From: JBEKZD01 sp050013395
Lineage (GTDB): Bacteria > Verrucomicrobiota > Verrucomicrobiia > Palsa-1439
Length of the DNA: 33,811 nt
NCBI GenBank assembly: GCA_050013395.1
Contig: JBEKFI010000016.1
Coordinates: 1-33,811, forward strand
Direction: 5' to 3'
In this document: one piece after another, positions 1 through 7,864 of the stretch
Layout of the letters: every line of letters starts with the position of its first letter
Position numbering within the stretch: position 1 is the first letter of the stretch
Translations under genes and position numbers: made by a program
The notes under the pieces: generated by a model
The model's database searches: none
The model's input: only the letters and a program-made list of their open reading frames with translations
Told to the model about the DNA's origin: nothing

Positions 1-4
1 TTTC

Positions 5-172
5 ATTGTAGCAGCCCTTGGACGGGGGGCAATCCCAAACGGCAAGGTGGTTGTGCAACTGATACGCATTATTGTAGCAGCCCTTGGACGGGGGGCAATC
101 CCAAACTCAACTGGGGAGGGCTTGTTCTATCTCTAAATTGTAGCAGCCCTTGGACGGGGGGCAATCCCAAAC
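5..172 (-). CRISPR. CRISPR array end, three identical 36-bp repeats, type II-C-like
   Basis: Three identical 36-bp repeats lie at 5-40, 71-106 and 137-172, separated by two unrelated 30-bp spacers (41-70 and 107-136). The array runs off the left edge; bases 1-4 are the end of another spacer. Read on the minus strand, each repeat begins GTTTGGGATTG and ends GGGCTGCTACAAT. A 36/30 spacing with a TGCTACAAT 3' end is typical of type II-C arrays such as Neisseria, in which each repeat carries its own promoter; this is why minus is given as the crRNA strand. No cas gene and no recognisable tracrRNA anti-repeat is in the window, so the subtype is inference. Sequence right of 172 has no further repeat, so this is a true array end. 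Confidence 0.96.
137..145 (-). promoter_or_regulatory. Extended -10 promoter element at the repeat 3' end
   Basis: On the minus strand the last nine bases of each repeat read TGCTACAAT, which matches an extended -10 box (TGnTAnAAT). The other copies are at 71-79 and 5-13. In Neisseria type II-C arrays such repeat-borne promoters start transcription a few bases into the next spacer and make processing-independent crRNAs. The motif is seen directly; promoter activity here is inferred. Confidence 0.5.
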
Positions 173-475
173 GGATGGCTCTCAAGAAGGCGAAGGGGTC
201 ACATCTAACTATTCATCATTTTGTAAATCCCACGCTGTGGCGCACGCTCAACTTATGAATCTTCTTTTTCGCTCTCGGTAGCTCGGCCTGCGGCCATTCG
301 GATTGACCTTCGACGGCTCGGGTCGCATGCTGGCGCGGGCGGATGACGACGGAAGATGCCGCACGACACGGGCGAGACGCCCGCGCTACTTAGCGAGGTA
401 GTTTTCTGGATTCGAATTTGCCGTCATTGTTTCGTGTTTCGTGTTTCGAATTTCGTGCTTATAGTTGCGGCTTAC
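173..475. other. Intergenic region between CRISPR array and flavoprotein gene
   Basis: I see no gene and no tracrRNA-like anti-repeat here. About 340-400 carries a GC palindrome (GGGCGAGACGCCCGCGCTACT) of the same type as the element inside the next gene. About 430-458 has a short imperfect tandem of TTTCGTG. The frame of the following gene is open back to an ATG at 356, but that 40-residue extension has no match to the family and is encoded by this repeat-like DNA. Confidence 0.5.
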
Positions 476-1861
476 ATGAGTTCACGACGCATCATCGTAG
501 TCGGCGGCGGCGCGGCGGGGTTCTTTGCCGCCATCACCTGCGCCGAGGCGCTGCCGGGCGCTGAGGTGACGATTCTGGAGAAGGGACCGGAGTTTCTTGC
601 CAAAGTCCGGATTTCCGGCGGCGGACGCTGCAACGTGACGCATGCCTGCTTCGATCCGCGGGAGTTTGCGACAAGATTTCCACGCGGGGAACGGGAGTTG
701 ATCGGACCGTTTCAACGATTCCAGGCGCGCGACACGGTCGCCTGGTTTGCGGCCCGGGGCGTGAAGCTCAATGCCGAGTGCGATGGACGGATGTTCCCAC
801 TTAGCAACTCGTCGCAGACGATCATTGATTGCCTCGTCGGCGCCGCTGAAGCGGCAGGCGTGAAGCTGCGGGCCAAGTCCGGGGTGGAGGAAATAGTAGC
901 GCGGGCGTCCCGCCCGCTTCGTAATGGCAATGAACAGCAGGCAGGCGGGACGCCTACCCTACTAGGCGGCTTCGATCTGTCGCTGTCCAACGGCGAGACG
1001 CTGTTCAGCGACCGGCTGTTGTTGGCGACCGGCGGGTGCCGCACGGCTGCCGCCGGTCAATTGGCGGTCTCGCTCGGACACACGTTGGAGCCGCCCGTGC
1101 CGTCGTTGTTCACATTTAACCTGGCGCAGCCAGGCGACGACCCAAATGAGGTAGGGACGGATCGCCGGGCCGTCCGAACATCAACGTCAGCGGCGCGCCC
1201 GGCGGCCTGCTCGCGTGCTGTGTACGGAGTCGCGCCCTACCTTTGTGATTTGGCCGGGGTCTCGGTCGAGTCGGTGGAAGCATCGGTGCCGGGCACGGAA
1301 TTACTGGAGCGCGGCGCGTTGCTGGTGACGCACTCGGGCCTGAGCGGCCCGGTGATCCTTCGTCTTTCCGCATGGGGGGCGCGGGTGTTGCATGATCGCG
1401 ATTACCGGTTTCCGTTGCATCTGTACTGGTTGCCACGCCTCGGCCCGGAAGAGATTGCGACGGAACTTCAGTGGCGTCGCAGCCAGCAACCGGCCCGGCT
1501 CGTGCTGAACACGCCGATCCCGCCGTTGCCGGCCCGGCTGTGGGAACAGTTGGTCTTCGCCGCGGGAGTGAAGCGGGACACACGTTGGGGCGCGCTCACG
1601 CGCTCGGCCCAGCACAATCTCCTCCAGCAATTGATCCGCACGGAATTGCCGGTGACCGGCAAGAGCCTGAACAAAGAGGAGTTTGTCACCTGCGGCGGCG
1701 TGCGTTTGAGCGAGGTGAATTTCCGGACCATGCAAAGCCGGCTCTGCCCGGGCCTCTACTTTGCCGGTGAACTGCTCGACATCGATGGCCTTACCGGCGG
1801 CTTCAATTTCCAGGCCGCCTGGACCACCGGCTGGATTGCCGGCAGCGCCATGGCCGCGTAG
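476..1861 (+). CDS. NAD(P)/FAD-dependent oxidoreductase, HI0933/YhiN (BaiN-like) family
   Basis: Predicted 461-residue cytosolic flavoprotein. The N-terminus IIVVGGGAAGFFAAI is a Rossmann FAD-binding GxGxxG motif, followed by the family signature RISGGGRCNVTH and later LLLATGG, THSGLSGPVILRLS and, near the C-terminus, GLYFAGELLDIDGLTGGFN, all hallmarks of the HI0933 family. The true substrate is unknown for most members; clostridial BaiN reduces bile-acid intermediates, which should not be assumed here. I chose the ATG at 476 because it sits directly before the FAD motif, although no clear ribosome-binding site precedes it; an upstream ATG at 356 is also in frame. Two palindromic elements (894-965 and 1151-1240) are inserted in frame and add about 24 and 30 residues absent from the family pattern. 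The next gene begins 19 bases downstream, so the two are probably co-transcribed. Confidence 0.9.
   Translation: MSSRRIIVVGGGAAGFFAAITCAEALPGAEVTILEKGPEFLAKVRISGGGRCNVTHACFDPREFATRFPRGERELIGPFQRFQARDTVAWFAARGVKLNAECDGRMFPLSNSSQTIIDCLVGAAEAAGVKLRAKSGVEEIVARASRPLRNGNEQQAGGTPTLLGGFDLSLSNGETLFSDRLLLATGGCRTAAAGQLAVSLGHTLEPPVPSLFTFNLAQPGDDPNEVGTDRRAVRTSTSAARPAACSRAVYGVAPYLCDLAGVSVESVEASVPGTELLERGALLVTHSGLSGPVILRLSAWGARVLHDRDYRFPLHLYWLPRLGPEEIATELQWRRSQQPARLVLNTPIPPLPARLWEQLVFAAGVKRDTRWGALTRSAQHNLLQQLIRTELPVTGKSLNKEEFVTCGGVRLSEVNFRTMQSRLCPGLYFAGELLDIDGLTGGFNFQAAWTTGWIAGSAMAA
894..965. repeat. Palindromic element inserted in frame in flavoprotein gene
   Basis: The 72-bp segment begins TAGTAGCGCGGGCGTCCCGCC and ends GGCGGGACGCCTACCCTACTA, giving terminal inverted repeats and an internal hairpin. 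It is an exact multiple of three and is read through as about 24 residues (around ARASRPL and AGGTPTLL) between the normal GV.EI and GFDLSL segments of the flavoprotein. Similar GCGGGCGTCTCGCCCGC-type palindromes lie near 370-395 and 16535-16560. Confidence 0.75.
1151..1240. repeat. Second palindromic element inserted in frame in flavoprotein gene
   Basis: The 90-bp segment begins GTAGGGACGGATCGCC and ends GTCGCGCCCTAC, with GTAGGG/CCCTAC ends. It is an exact multiple of three and encodes a 30-residue Arg/Ala-rich stretch (VGTDRRAVRTSTSAARPAAC and on) between FTFNLA and LAGVSVESVE, which are normally close together in this family. It belongs to a different sequence class from the element at 894-965. 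Confidence 0.75.
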
Positions 1862-1880
1862 TATCGGTCGACACGCACAC

Positions 1881-2945
1881 ATGACGACGAGAGATTCCAC
1901 TGAAAACCAAATGCGCCCACTGCTGGAGTGGTTGTTGCGGAAGTATCCGGACACGCCGAAGAAACGGGCCAAACAATGGATCACGGCGGGCCGGGTGAGC
2001 GTGAACGGGGTGATTATCCGCCAGCCCAATCAAGCGATGGCCGATCCGCAGGACGCGTTGGAAATGCAGGGCCGTCGTTGCACCTCGGTGACGCTGGAAC
2101 AGGAATGGCGGATTCATGCGCGGCTCGGGTTGCTTTACATCGACGCCTCGCTGGCCGTCGTCAACAAAGGCGCGGGACTGCTCTCAGTGCCCGCGCCGTA
2201 CGGTGATTTGTCGGCGCTGAGCGTTCTCGGCGATTTCCTCGCGGGCCGGTTGCGGGCGATCGGCGGCGCGACGGCGCGTCGTCGGTTGCCGCCGTCGTTT
2301 TTGCATCTCACGCCCCAACCCGTCCACCGGCTCGATCAGTTTACGACGGGCGTGCTGTGTCTGGCGATGAACCCGATGGCGCGGGCGCGGCTCATCGATC
2401 AATTTCAAACGCATCGCGCGTCGCGCCAGTACGTGGCTTTTGTGGACGGTCGTCCAAAAACGCCGCGCGGCACGTGGCGGCACTGGCTGCGGTTTGACGA
2501 CGACAATCTGCGCCAGCACGTGTTGTCCGAACGCGCGGCCAGAGAAGCCGGTGACGACGCACAGGAGTCGGTGACGCATTACGAAGTGATCGAGGAGTTC
2601 ACCGTCGGCGGCACGGGCCGCGTCATTTCGAAACTGAAATTCAATCTGGAGACGGGCCGCACGCATCAGATTCGCGTGCAGGCGGCGCACGAAGGCCTGC
2701 CGTTGATCGGCGACCGCACGTATCACCCGCTCTATCACGCGGCCAAACAGGACCGCGCTGTCGTGCCGATCGAATTTACGCGGCAGGCATTGCATGCCGA
2801 GGTCTTGAGCCTGGAACACCCGGACAAGCCCGGGACACGGATGACGTGGACCGCCGCGCTGCCCAAAGACCTGCAGCAACTCGAAGCCGCGTTGCGGGCC
2901 GGCGGATTGGTGCGGTCTGGCCCGGATTATTCACGATGCGCTTAA
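1881..2945 (+). CDS. RluA-family pseudouridine synthase with N-terminal S4 domain
   Basis: Predicted 354-residue enzyme that isomerises specific uridines in rRNA or tRNA to pseudouridine. Residues about 15-65 form an S4 RNA-binding domain (KKRAKQWITAGRVSVNGVII). The catalytic domain carries the family motif VHRLDQFTTGVLCLA, whose Asp is the catalytic nucleophile, and the later GRTHQIRVQAAHEGLPLIGD motif. The open frame extends upstream to 1761, inside the flavoprotein gene, but the ATG at 1881 follows that gene's stop by 19 bases and directly precedes conserved sequence; the ATG at 1911 is another possibility. The target uridine (RluA, RluC or RluD type) cannot be decided from sequence alone. 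Confidence 0.9.
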   Translation: MTTRDSTENQMRPLLEWLLRKYPDTPKKRAKQWITAGRVSVNGVIIRQPNQAMADPQDALEMQGRRCTSVTLEQEWRIHARLGLLYIDASLAVVNKGAGLLSVPAPYGDLSALSVLGDFLAGRLRAIGGATARRRLPPSFLHLTPQPVHRLDQFTTGVLCLAMNPMARARLIDQFQTHRASRQYVAFVDGRPKTPRGTWRHWLRFDDDNLRQHVLSERAAREAGDDAQESVTHYEVIEEFTVGGTGRVISKLKFNLETGRTHQIRVQAAHEGLPLIGDRTYHPLYHAAKQDRAVVPIEFTRQALHAEVLSLEHPDKPGTRMTWTAALPKDLQQLEAALRAGGLVRSGPDYSRCA

Positions 2946-2967
2946 ACAACCCACAGTGTGTCACTGC

Positions 2968-3130
2968 TCGAACCCTCACCCTGACCCGCCTGCGCCGAGG
3001 CTTCGGCGGGCAGGCCCTCTCCCTTGGGGAGGGAGAGGGGAGATCTCCTCGCCCCGCCTTGCCACGAAAGCTTTCGGGGTTGACGGGGAGAGGATTAAGA
3101 GCCTGTCCTGAGTCTGTCGAAGGATGAGGG
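2968..3130. repeat. Nested palindromic repeats in intergenic region
   Basis: The region combines several repeat classes: a CTCACCCTGACC...GGGAGAGGGG palindrome (about 2968-3042) interrupted by a second palindrome, CGCCTGCGCCGAGGCTTCGGCGGGCAGG (about 2985-3017); then GAAAGCTTTCGGGGTTGACGG (about 3066); and AGCCTGTCCTGAGTCTGTCGAAGGATGAGG (about 3099-3128). Related units recur at 11526-11613 and 10339-10429. No gene is evident between 2946 and 3403. Confidence 0.65.
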
Positions 3131-3197
3131 GTTGCCGGACGTTTCAGGTGGTTCATGAATAGGTCAGGCTGGAGACCTGCGCCGAACGGTGTGAGTG

Positions 3198-3275
3198 TTG
3201 TAGCGGCGCTTCTGCGAAGCGCCGATTTTCCTCAGCAAATCAAGGACCCGCGCTTCACAGAAGCGCGGCTACAAC
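3198..3275. repeat. Palindromic element with GTTGTAGC / GCTACAAC ends
   Basis: The element starts GTTGTAGCGGCGCTTCTGCGAAGCGCCG, has a roughly 20-base linker, and ends CGCGCTTCACAGAAGCGCGGCTACAAC. It consists of two hairpins enclosed by terminal inverted repeats. The same ends and two-hairpin layout occur at 9620-9680 and inside guaA at 14388-14450, so this is a three-copy family in the window. Confidence 0.75.
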
Positions 3276-3403
3276 GGGAAAAGCTACTTGGGTAAAACAC
3301 CCTTGTTATGCTTTTGGTTCCCTCCCAAGACGCGACTTTAGTTAAAACTTCCGCTCTTGTGGCGCGGATGAGTTCACAGCGGGGTGCGGCCGCTTTCCGC
3401 CAT

Positions 3404-3574
3404 CTAGTGATCGTGGCTGCCGGGACTGCGGGCATGCCCATGGGCCAGATCGTCTTCGGTGGGCTCACGGATCTCCGTCACTTCCAGGTCAAATGTCAAA
3501 TCCATTCCCGCGAGAGGATGATTCGCGTCGAGCGTCACGTGCGTGTCCGTCACCTTCACTGCGGTCAGCGGCGA
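3404..3574 (-). pseudogene. slyD: 3' remnant of an SlyD-like FKBP peptidyl-prolyl isomerase
   Basis: Minus-strand translation from 3574 reads S-PLTAVKVTDTHVTLDANHPLAG, then a stretch containing TFDLEVTEIREPTEDDLAHGHA, and stops at 3404-3406. This is the characteristic SlyD C-terminus: the VT.DANHPLAG motif, the L.F.VEV strand, and a His-rich tail (HGHARSPGSHDH) that binds metal in SlyD. About 55 of some 160 residues remain. Upstream the frame hits a TGA at 3575-3577, and ten bases further lies the stop of the oxidoreductase gene. There is no FKBP catalytic domain and no start codon, so it is a truncated relic. Confidence 0.8.
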
Positions 3575-3583
3575 TCAGCGAGT

Positions 3584-4714
3584 TCAAAGCTTCACCCACT
3601 TCCTCGTCTTTGCAGATTTGGCGACGGCGTCGAGGACGATTTGGTTCGCCAAACCGTCTTCGAATGTCGGTTGCACGGGGTGCTTGTCCACGACGGCGTT
3701 GACGAAGTCGGCGACGGTGTGCACGAAGGTGTGTTCGTAGCCGATGATGTGGCCGGGCGGCCACCAGTTGCCAATGTACGGATGCACGCCGCCGCCTTGC
3801 GTGACGAGAATGTCGCGGAACCCGCGCCGGTCGGCAGGATCAACTCCGCTGTAGAACTTCAGCCGGTTCATGTCCTCGAAGTCAAAGACCAAAGACCCTT
3901 TGCTGCCGTTTATCTCGATCTGGATGCCGTTCTTGCGACCGAGCGCGAAGCGGGTGGCTTCGAGGTTGGCCAGCGCGCCGTTGGCGAACCGGCCGATGAA
4001 CATCACGGCGTCGTCCACGGTGACCTTGCCTTTCTTGTCTGGCTCGCCCGGCAGCGGCCGCTCCTTGATGAACGTCTCCATCTGGCCGCAGACTTCGGTG
4101 AATTCGCCGACGAGATAACGGCCGAGGTCAACGATGTGGCTGTTGATGTCGCCCAGCGCGCCGGAGCCGGCGATCTTGCTTTGCAGCCGCCAGCCAAGAG
4201 GAAAATTCGGGTCGACGAGCCGGTCCTGGGCGTAGCGCGCGCGGTAGTGATAAACCCGACCGAGATCGCCCGCGTCGATCATTCTCTTCGCGAGCACGAT
4301 GGCGGGGATGCGACGGTAGTTGTGGCAGACCATGTGAACGACGCCTGCCTTCTCGACGGCGTCCACCATCGCTTTCGCCTGCTTGACGTCGAGCGCGAGC
4401 GGTTTTTCGCAGAGAACGGCTTTGCCGGCTTTGGCGGCGGCGATCGCGATTTCGGCGTGCGTGTCATTCGGCGTGTTGATGTCGATGATGTCGATGGTCG
4501 CGTCGTTGACGACTTCGTGCCAGTCGGTTTCAAATTTCTCCCAGCCGAACCGATACGCCATTGCCGCCACGCCTGCCTTGTCGCGCCCGCAGATCACTTT
4601 CATGATTGGGCGGGCTTTCAAATCGAAGAACTTGTCCGCTTTCAGCCAGGCATTGGAGTGCGCGCGCCCCATGAATTTGTAGCCGATCATCCCGACGTTC
4701 AGAGTCCTGGGCAT
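3584..4714 (-). CDS. Gfo/Idh/MocA family NAD(P)-dependent oxidoreductase
   Basis: Predicted 376-residue sugar- or cyclitol-type dehydrogenase. The N-terminal Rossmann domain starts LNVGMIGYKFMGRAHSNAW. It is followed by IDIIDINTPNDTHAEIAIAA and VLCEKPLALD, where the Lys of the E-K-P motif is the usual catalytic residue. The C-terminal domain contains GDINSHIVDLGRYL, matching the conserved D-x-x-x-H catalytic segment. Substrate is not predictable. The start is well supported: GGAAGGA lies five bases before the ATG at 4714. It is divergent from the aminotransferase gene across a 103-bp spacer with a good -10 box. Its stop lies ten bases from the slyD remnant. Confidence 0.93.
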   Translation of the reverse strand: MPRTLNVGMIGYKFMGRAHSNAWLKADKFFDLKARPIMKVICGRDKAGVAAMAYRFGWEKFETDWHEVVNDATIDIIDINTPNDTHAEIAIAAAKAGKAVLCEKPLALDVKQAKAMVDAVEKAGVVHMVCHNYRRIPAIVLAKRMIDAGDLGRVYHYRARYAQDRLVDPNFPLGWRLQSKIAGSGALGDINSHIVDLGRYLVGEFTEVCGQMETFIKERPLPGEPDKKGKVTVDDAVMFIGRFANGALANLEATRFALGRKNGIQIEINGSKGSLVFDFEDMNRLKFYSGVDPADRRGFRDILVTQGGGVHPYIGNWWPPGHIIGYEHTFVHTVADFVNAVVDKHPVQPTFEDGLANQIVLDAVAKSAKTRKWVKL

Positions 4715-4761
4715 AAGAATCCTTCCCGCAGTCGCAAATAGGTTGCTATTTTATGGCGAAA

Positions 4762-4791
4762 ATTATAGTCATTGAGGTGTCACCCCGTCAC
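4762..4791 (-). promoter_or_regulatory. Candidate sigma-70 promoter for the oxidoreductase gene
   Basis: On the minus strand a perfect -10 box TATAAT (4767-4762) is preceded after 18 bases by GTGACG (4791-4786), four of six matches to TTGACA. It would give a leader of about 40 bases before the ATG at 4714. On the plus strand the same AT-rich patch offers TTGCTA (4743) and TATAGT (4764), spaced 15 bases, as a weaker candidate for the divergent aminotransferase gene. Confidence 0.5.
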
Positions 4792-4817
4792 GAGAAAAAG
4801 AAAGGACAAGCATTAAA

Positions 4818-5897
4818 ATGAAGCCGCACGTCAAGCTCTTTATCCCTGGGCCAGTGGAGGTTAGCGAAGAAACCTTCCGCGCGATGAGCCAGCCCATGAT
4901 TGGCCATCGCGGGAGCGGATTTCAGGAGCTTTATGCCTCGATTCAGCCGAAGCTGCAGCAGGTTCTCTACACGAAGAACCCAGTTTTTATCTCCACCTCA
5001 TCAGCCTGGGGCGTGATGGAGGCGGCCGTGCGCAACCTCGTCGCCAAGAAGGTTCTCAACTGCTGCTGCGGCGCGTTCTCCGATAAATGGTTCGACGTCT
5101 CGAAGCGATGCGGCAAGGAGGCGGAGGCGCTGAAAGTGGATTGGGGGCAACCGATTCTGGCCGAGATGATTGACACGAAGCTGAAGACGGGCCAGTTCGA
5201 TGCGATCACCGTCGTCCATAACGAAACCTCCACGGGCCTGATGAATCCGCTCGCTGACATCGCGCAAGTGATGCGCGACTATCCCGACGTGACGTTCATC
5301 GTCGACGCCGTCAGCTCGATGACTGCCATCAAGATCGAAACCGACGCGCTCGGCATCGACGTCATCCTCGCCGGCACGCAAAAGGCGTGGGCGTTGCCGC
5401 CGGGGCTTGCGGTGTTTGCGGTGAGCGCGCGAGCGCTGAAGAAGGCCGGGACGATTCCGGGGCGTGGCTACTACTTCGACTTCCTCGAGTTCAAAGCGAA
5501 CCACGACAAGAACATGACGCCGTCGACGCCGAGCATTCCGCACATCTACGGATTGAAATACAAGCTCGATCAATTTGAACAGGAAGGACTGGAGAACCGT
5601 TACGCCCGCCACCTCAAGATGGCGCAGATGACCCGCGAATGGGCCAGGTCGCGCGGCTTTGAGTTGTTCCCCAAGGCCGGCTATGAGTCGGTCACGCTCA
5701 CTTGCGTGAAGAACAACAAGAATATCGACGTCGCGAAACTCCAGAAGACGCTCAGGGAACGTTACAGCCTCCTCATCGATGGCGGCTACGGACAGATCAA
5801 GGGCAAATCGTTCCGCCTCGGCCACATGGGCGATGAGACACCTGAAACTATCGCTCATTTGCTGGCCTGCCTCGACGACGGGTTGAAGATGTTGTAA
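4818..5897 (+). CDS. Class V aminotransferase (serine/alanine-glyoxylate type)
   Basis: Predicted 359-residue PLP enzyme of the family that includes serine-glyoxylate and alanine-glyoxylate aminotransferases and the so-called soluble hydrogenase 42-kDa subunit. Visible features are the N-terminal LFIPGPVEVSEETF, the substrate and cofactor segment HNETSTGLMNPL, the PLP-phosphate region FIVDAVSSM, and the PLP lysine in AGTQKAWALPPG. The C-terminal domain ends FRLGHMGDETPETIAHLLACL, typical of the family. AAAGGA stands ten bases before the ATG. In bacteria lacking a standard serC such proteins may serve in serine metabolism, which is only a possibility here. It is divergent from the oxidoreductase gene. 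Confidence 0.9.
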   Translation: MKPHVKLFIPGPVEVSEETFRAMSQPMIGHRGSGFQELYASIQPKLQQVLYTKNPVFISTSSAWGVMEAAVRNLVAKKVLNCCCGAFSDKWFDVSKRCGKEAEALKVDWGQPILAEMIDTKLKTGQFDAITVVHNETSTGLMNPLADIAQVMRDYPDVTFIVDAVSSMTAIKIETDALGIDVILAGTQKAWALPPGLAVFAVSARALKKAGTIPGRGYYFDFLEFKANHDKNMTPSTPSIPHIYGLKYKLDQFEQEGLENRYARHLKMAQMTREWARSRGFELFPKAGYESVTLTCVKNNKNIDVAKLQKTLRERYSLLIDGGYGQIKGKSFRLGHMGDETPETIAHLLACLDDGLKML

Positions 5898-5950
5898 GCC
5901 TCGCTAGGCCTACGGGTTGGGAGCAACGGGTCAGCTCAAGCCTCACCAGC

Positions 5951-7822
5951 GTGCGCCGGGTGAAACTTGGAATCGCGCAGCCCGTGTGGTACTTGTTTTG
6001 TTGGGCTTGTGTGAAATCCACCACGACAATTGCTGGTCTTGCGGCTAGTTGCCTCACGCTGCTGGCGAGCGTCAACCTGACGGCGCAGATCGCGCCGTCA
6101 GCGGTCGATCAATGGGCGCAAAAGGTGGATCCGTGGGTGTTCGATTCTTCCGTCGCCACGTCCAACGGCTACACGGAGTTCGTTATCTTCCTCAACGAGC
6201 AGGCAGACCTCAGCGCCGCCGCCTCGCTGAAAACCAAATTGGAGAAAGGCGAGTTCGTTTACCGAAAGCTCACCGAAACAGCGCGACAAACTCAAGCTCC
6301 GATTCTTGCCGACCTCACCGCACAAGGCGCGTCGCATCAGCCCTTCTGGGTCGCCAACATGATTTGGGTGCGCGGCGATCTATCCCTCGTGCAGCGCATG
6401 GCCGCGCGCGCCGACGTGAAACGAGTTTGCGCCAATCCCACGGTGTACGTTCCGGAACCAACCGCACCGGTGACCCGCGCGCCACTCAGTGTTTCCTCCG
6501 GCGTGGAGTGGAATATCTCCAAGGTGCACGCGACGGAGGCATGGTCGCTCGGCTACACCGGCCAAACCGTCGTTGTGGCCGGACAGGACACCGGCTATCA
6601 GTGGAATCATCCCGCGCTGATCAACCATTATCGCGGCTACGACGGCGTTTCCACCAATCACAATTACAACTGGCACGACGCGATCCACTCCAATGACGTG
6701 CACAACAGCGGGACGAATCCCTGCGGTTACAACCTCCTCGCGCCCTGCGACGACAACGGTCACGGCACGCACACGGTGGGCACGATGGTCGGTGACGACG
6801 GCGCTGGCAACCAAATCGGCATGGCGCCCGGCGCGAAATGGATCGGCTGCCGCAACATGGAGCGCGGCTGGGGATCGCCGGCCAGTTACAGCGAGTGTTT
6901 TCAATGGTTCATCGCTCCGACGGATCTCAACGGCAACAACCCCGATCCATCCAAAGCCCCCGACGTGATCAATAACTCTTGGTATTGCCCCGCGGAAGAA
7001 GGTTGCACCAGTCCGGAAATGCTACAGACCGTCGTTGACAACACCCGCGCCGCCGGCATCGTTGTCGTCGTTTCCGCCGGCAACAGCGGATTATCGGGCT
7101 GCAGTTCCGTGTCCGAAGAGCCGGCGATTTACGACGCTTCGTTGAGCGTCGGCGCGACCGACAGCAGCGACAACATCGCCAACTTCAGCAGTCGCGGCCC
7201 GGTCACGGTGGACGGCAGTAATCGTTTGAAACCGAATCTTTCCGCTCCCGGCGTCAACGTCCGCTCCAGTTATCCGACCAGCACATACGCCGTCCTCAGC
7301 GGCACGAGCATGGCCGGCCCGCACGTCGCCGGCGCGGTGGCGCTGCTCATTTCCGCTCACCCGGAACTTCGCGGCCAACCCGATACGATCCAATCGCTGC
7401 TCCAACAATTGGCCACGCCGCTCACGAATTCCGAAGTCTGCGGCGGTCTCGCTGCCGCCAACGTCCCCAACAACACCTTCGGCTGGGGTCGCCTCGATGC
7501 TCTCGCCTCGCTCGGACTTGCCGACTCCGACGGCGATGGCATGATCAATTATTCGGAAATTCTCGCTGGCACGAATCTGCGCGATTCATCGAGCGTTCTC
7601 CGCATCACCACCATCACTCGCAACAACTTCGATCTCCTCGTCACCTTCTCCAGCGTCACCAATAGATCCTATCGTCTCGAACGCACTGACGATCTCACCA
7701 GCGGCGCATGGACAACCGTCACCAACAACATTTCCGGCACCGGCGCTCCGTTGACTCTTGCCGATCCCGCCGCCACCGCCACGAACTCCCAATTCTTTTA
7801 CCGCATCCGCCTCCAGCAGTAA
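5951..7822 (+). CDS. Secreted S8 subtilase with calcium-loop C-terminal module
   Basis: Predicted 623-residue serine protease. The catalytic triad is visible: Asp in VVVAGQDTGYQWNHP, His in DDNGHGTHTVGTM, and Ser in LSGTSMAGPHVAGA; the oxyanion Asn is probably in VVVSAGNSG. A hydrophobic N-terminal segment (TTTIAGLAASCLTLLASVN) ahead of TAQ looks like a signal peptide. The start is uncertain: GTG at 5951 and GTG at 6011 are both in frame, and neither has a clear ribosome-binding site; 6011 gives the more normal signal peptide. After the protease domain comes ADSDGDGMINYSEILAGTN, a calcium-binding loop, and a final beta-rich module ending FFYRIRLQQ. The end resembles those of the giant protein and of the remnant at 22.7 kb. 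It probably acts outside the cytoplasm. Confidence 0.9.
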   Translation: MRRVKLGIAQPVWYLFCWACVKSTTTIAGLAASCLTLLASVNLTAQIAPSAVDQWAQKVDPWVFDSSVATSNGYTEFVIFLNEQADLSAAASLKTKLEKGEFVYRKLTETARQTQAPILADLTAQGASHQPFWVANMIWVRGDLSLVQRMAARADVKRVCANPTVYVPEPTAPVTRAPLSVSSGVEWNISKVHATEAWSLGYTGQTVVVAGQDTGYQWNHPALINHYRGYDGVSTNHNYNWHDAIHSNDVHNSGTNPCGYNLLAPCDDNGHGTHTVGTMVGDDGAGNQIGMAPGAKWIGCRNMERGWGSPASYSECFQWFIAPTDLNGNNPDPSKAPDVINNSWYCPAEEGCTSPEMLQTVVDNTRAAGIVVVVSAGNSGLSGCSSVSEEPAIYDASLSVGATDSSDNIANFSSRGPVTVDGSNRLKPNLSAPGVNVRSSYPTSTYAVLSGTSMAGPHVAGAVALLISAHPELRGQPDTIQSLLQQLATPLTNSEVCGGLAAANVPNNTFGWGRLDALASLGLADSDGDGMINYSEILAGTNLRDSSSVLRITTITRNNFDLLVTFSSVTNRSYRLERTDDLTSGAWTTVTNNISGTGAPLTLADPAATATNSQFFYRIRLQQ

Positions 7823-7864
7823 CGAAAGGTGCGGCGTTGCCACTGAGAAAGACCGGAGAGTAAT

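Noticed and set aside
173..475. tracrRNA next to the CRISPR array
   Set aside because: No segment complementary to the repeat beyond a few bases was found, and no hairpin plus terminator pattern follows.
1301..2029. Minus-strand open frame of 242 codons over the flavoprotein and rluA genes
   Set aside because: Antisense to two well-supported genes and crossing their junction; no motif seen.
3232..3468. Minus-strand 78-codon frame overlapping the slyD remnant
   Set aside because: It runs out of frame with the SlyD match and through the palindromic element; no family features are visible.
3308..4741. Long plus-strand open frame of 477 codons
   Set aside because: It is the antisense of the oxidoreductase gene; its translation is rich in R, H, V and D without family motifs, while the minus strand shows full Gfo/Idh/MocA motifs and a good ribosome-binding site.
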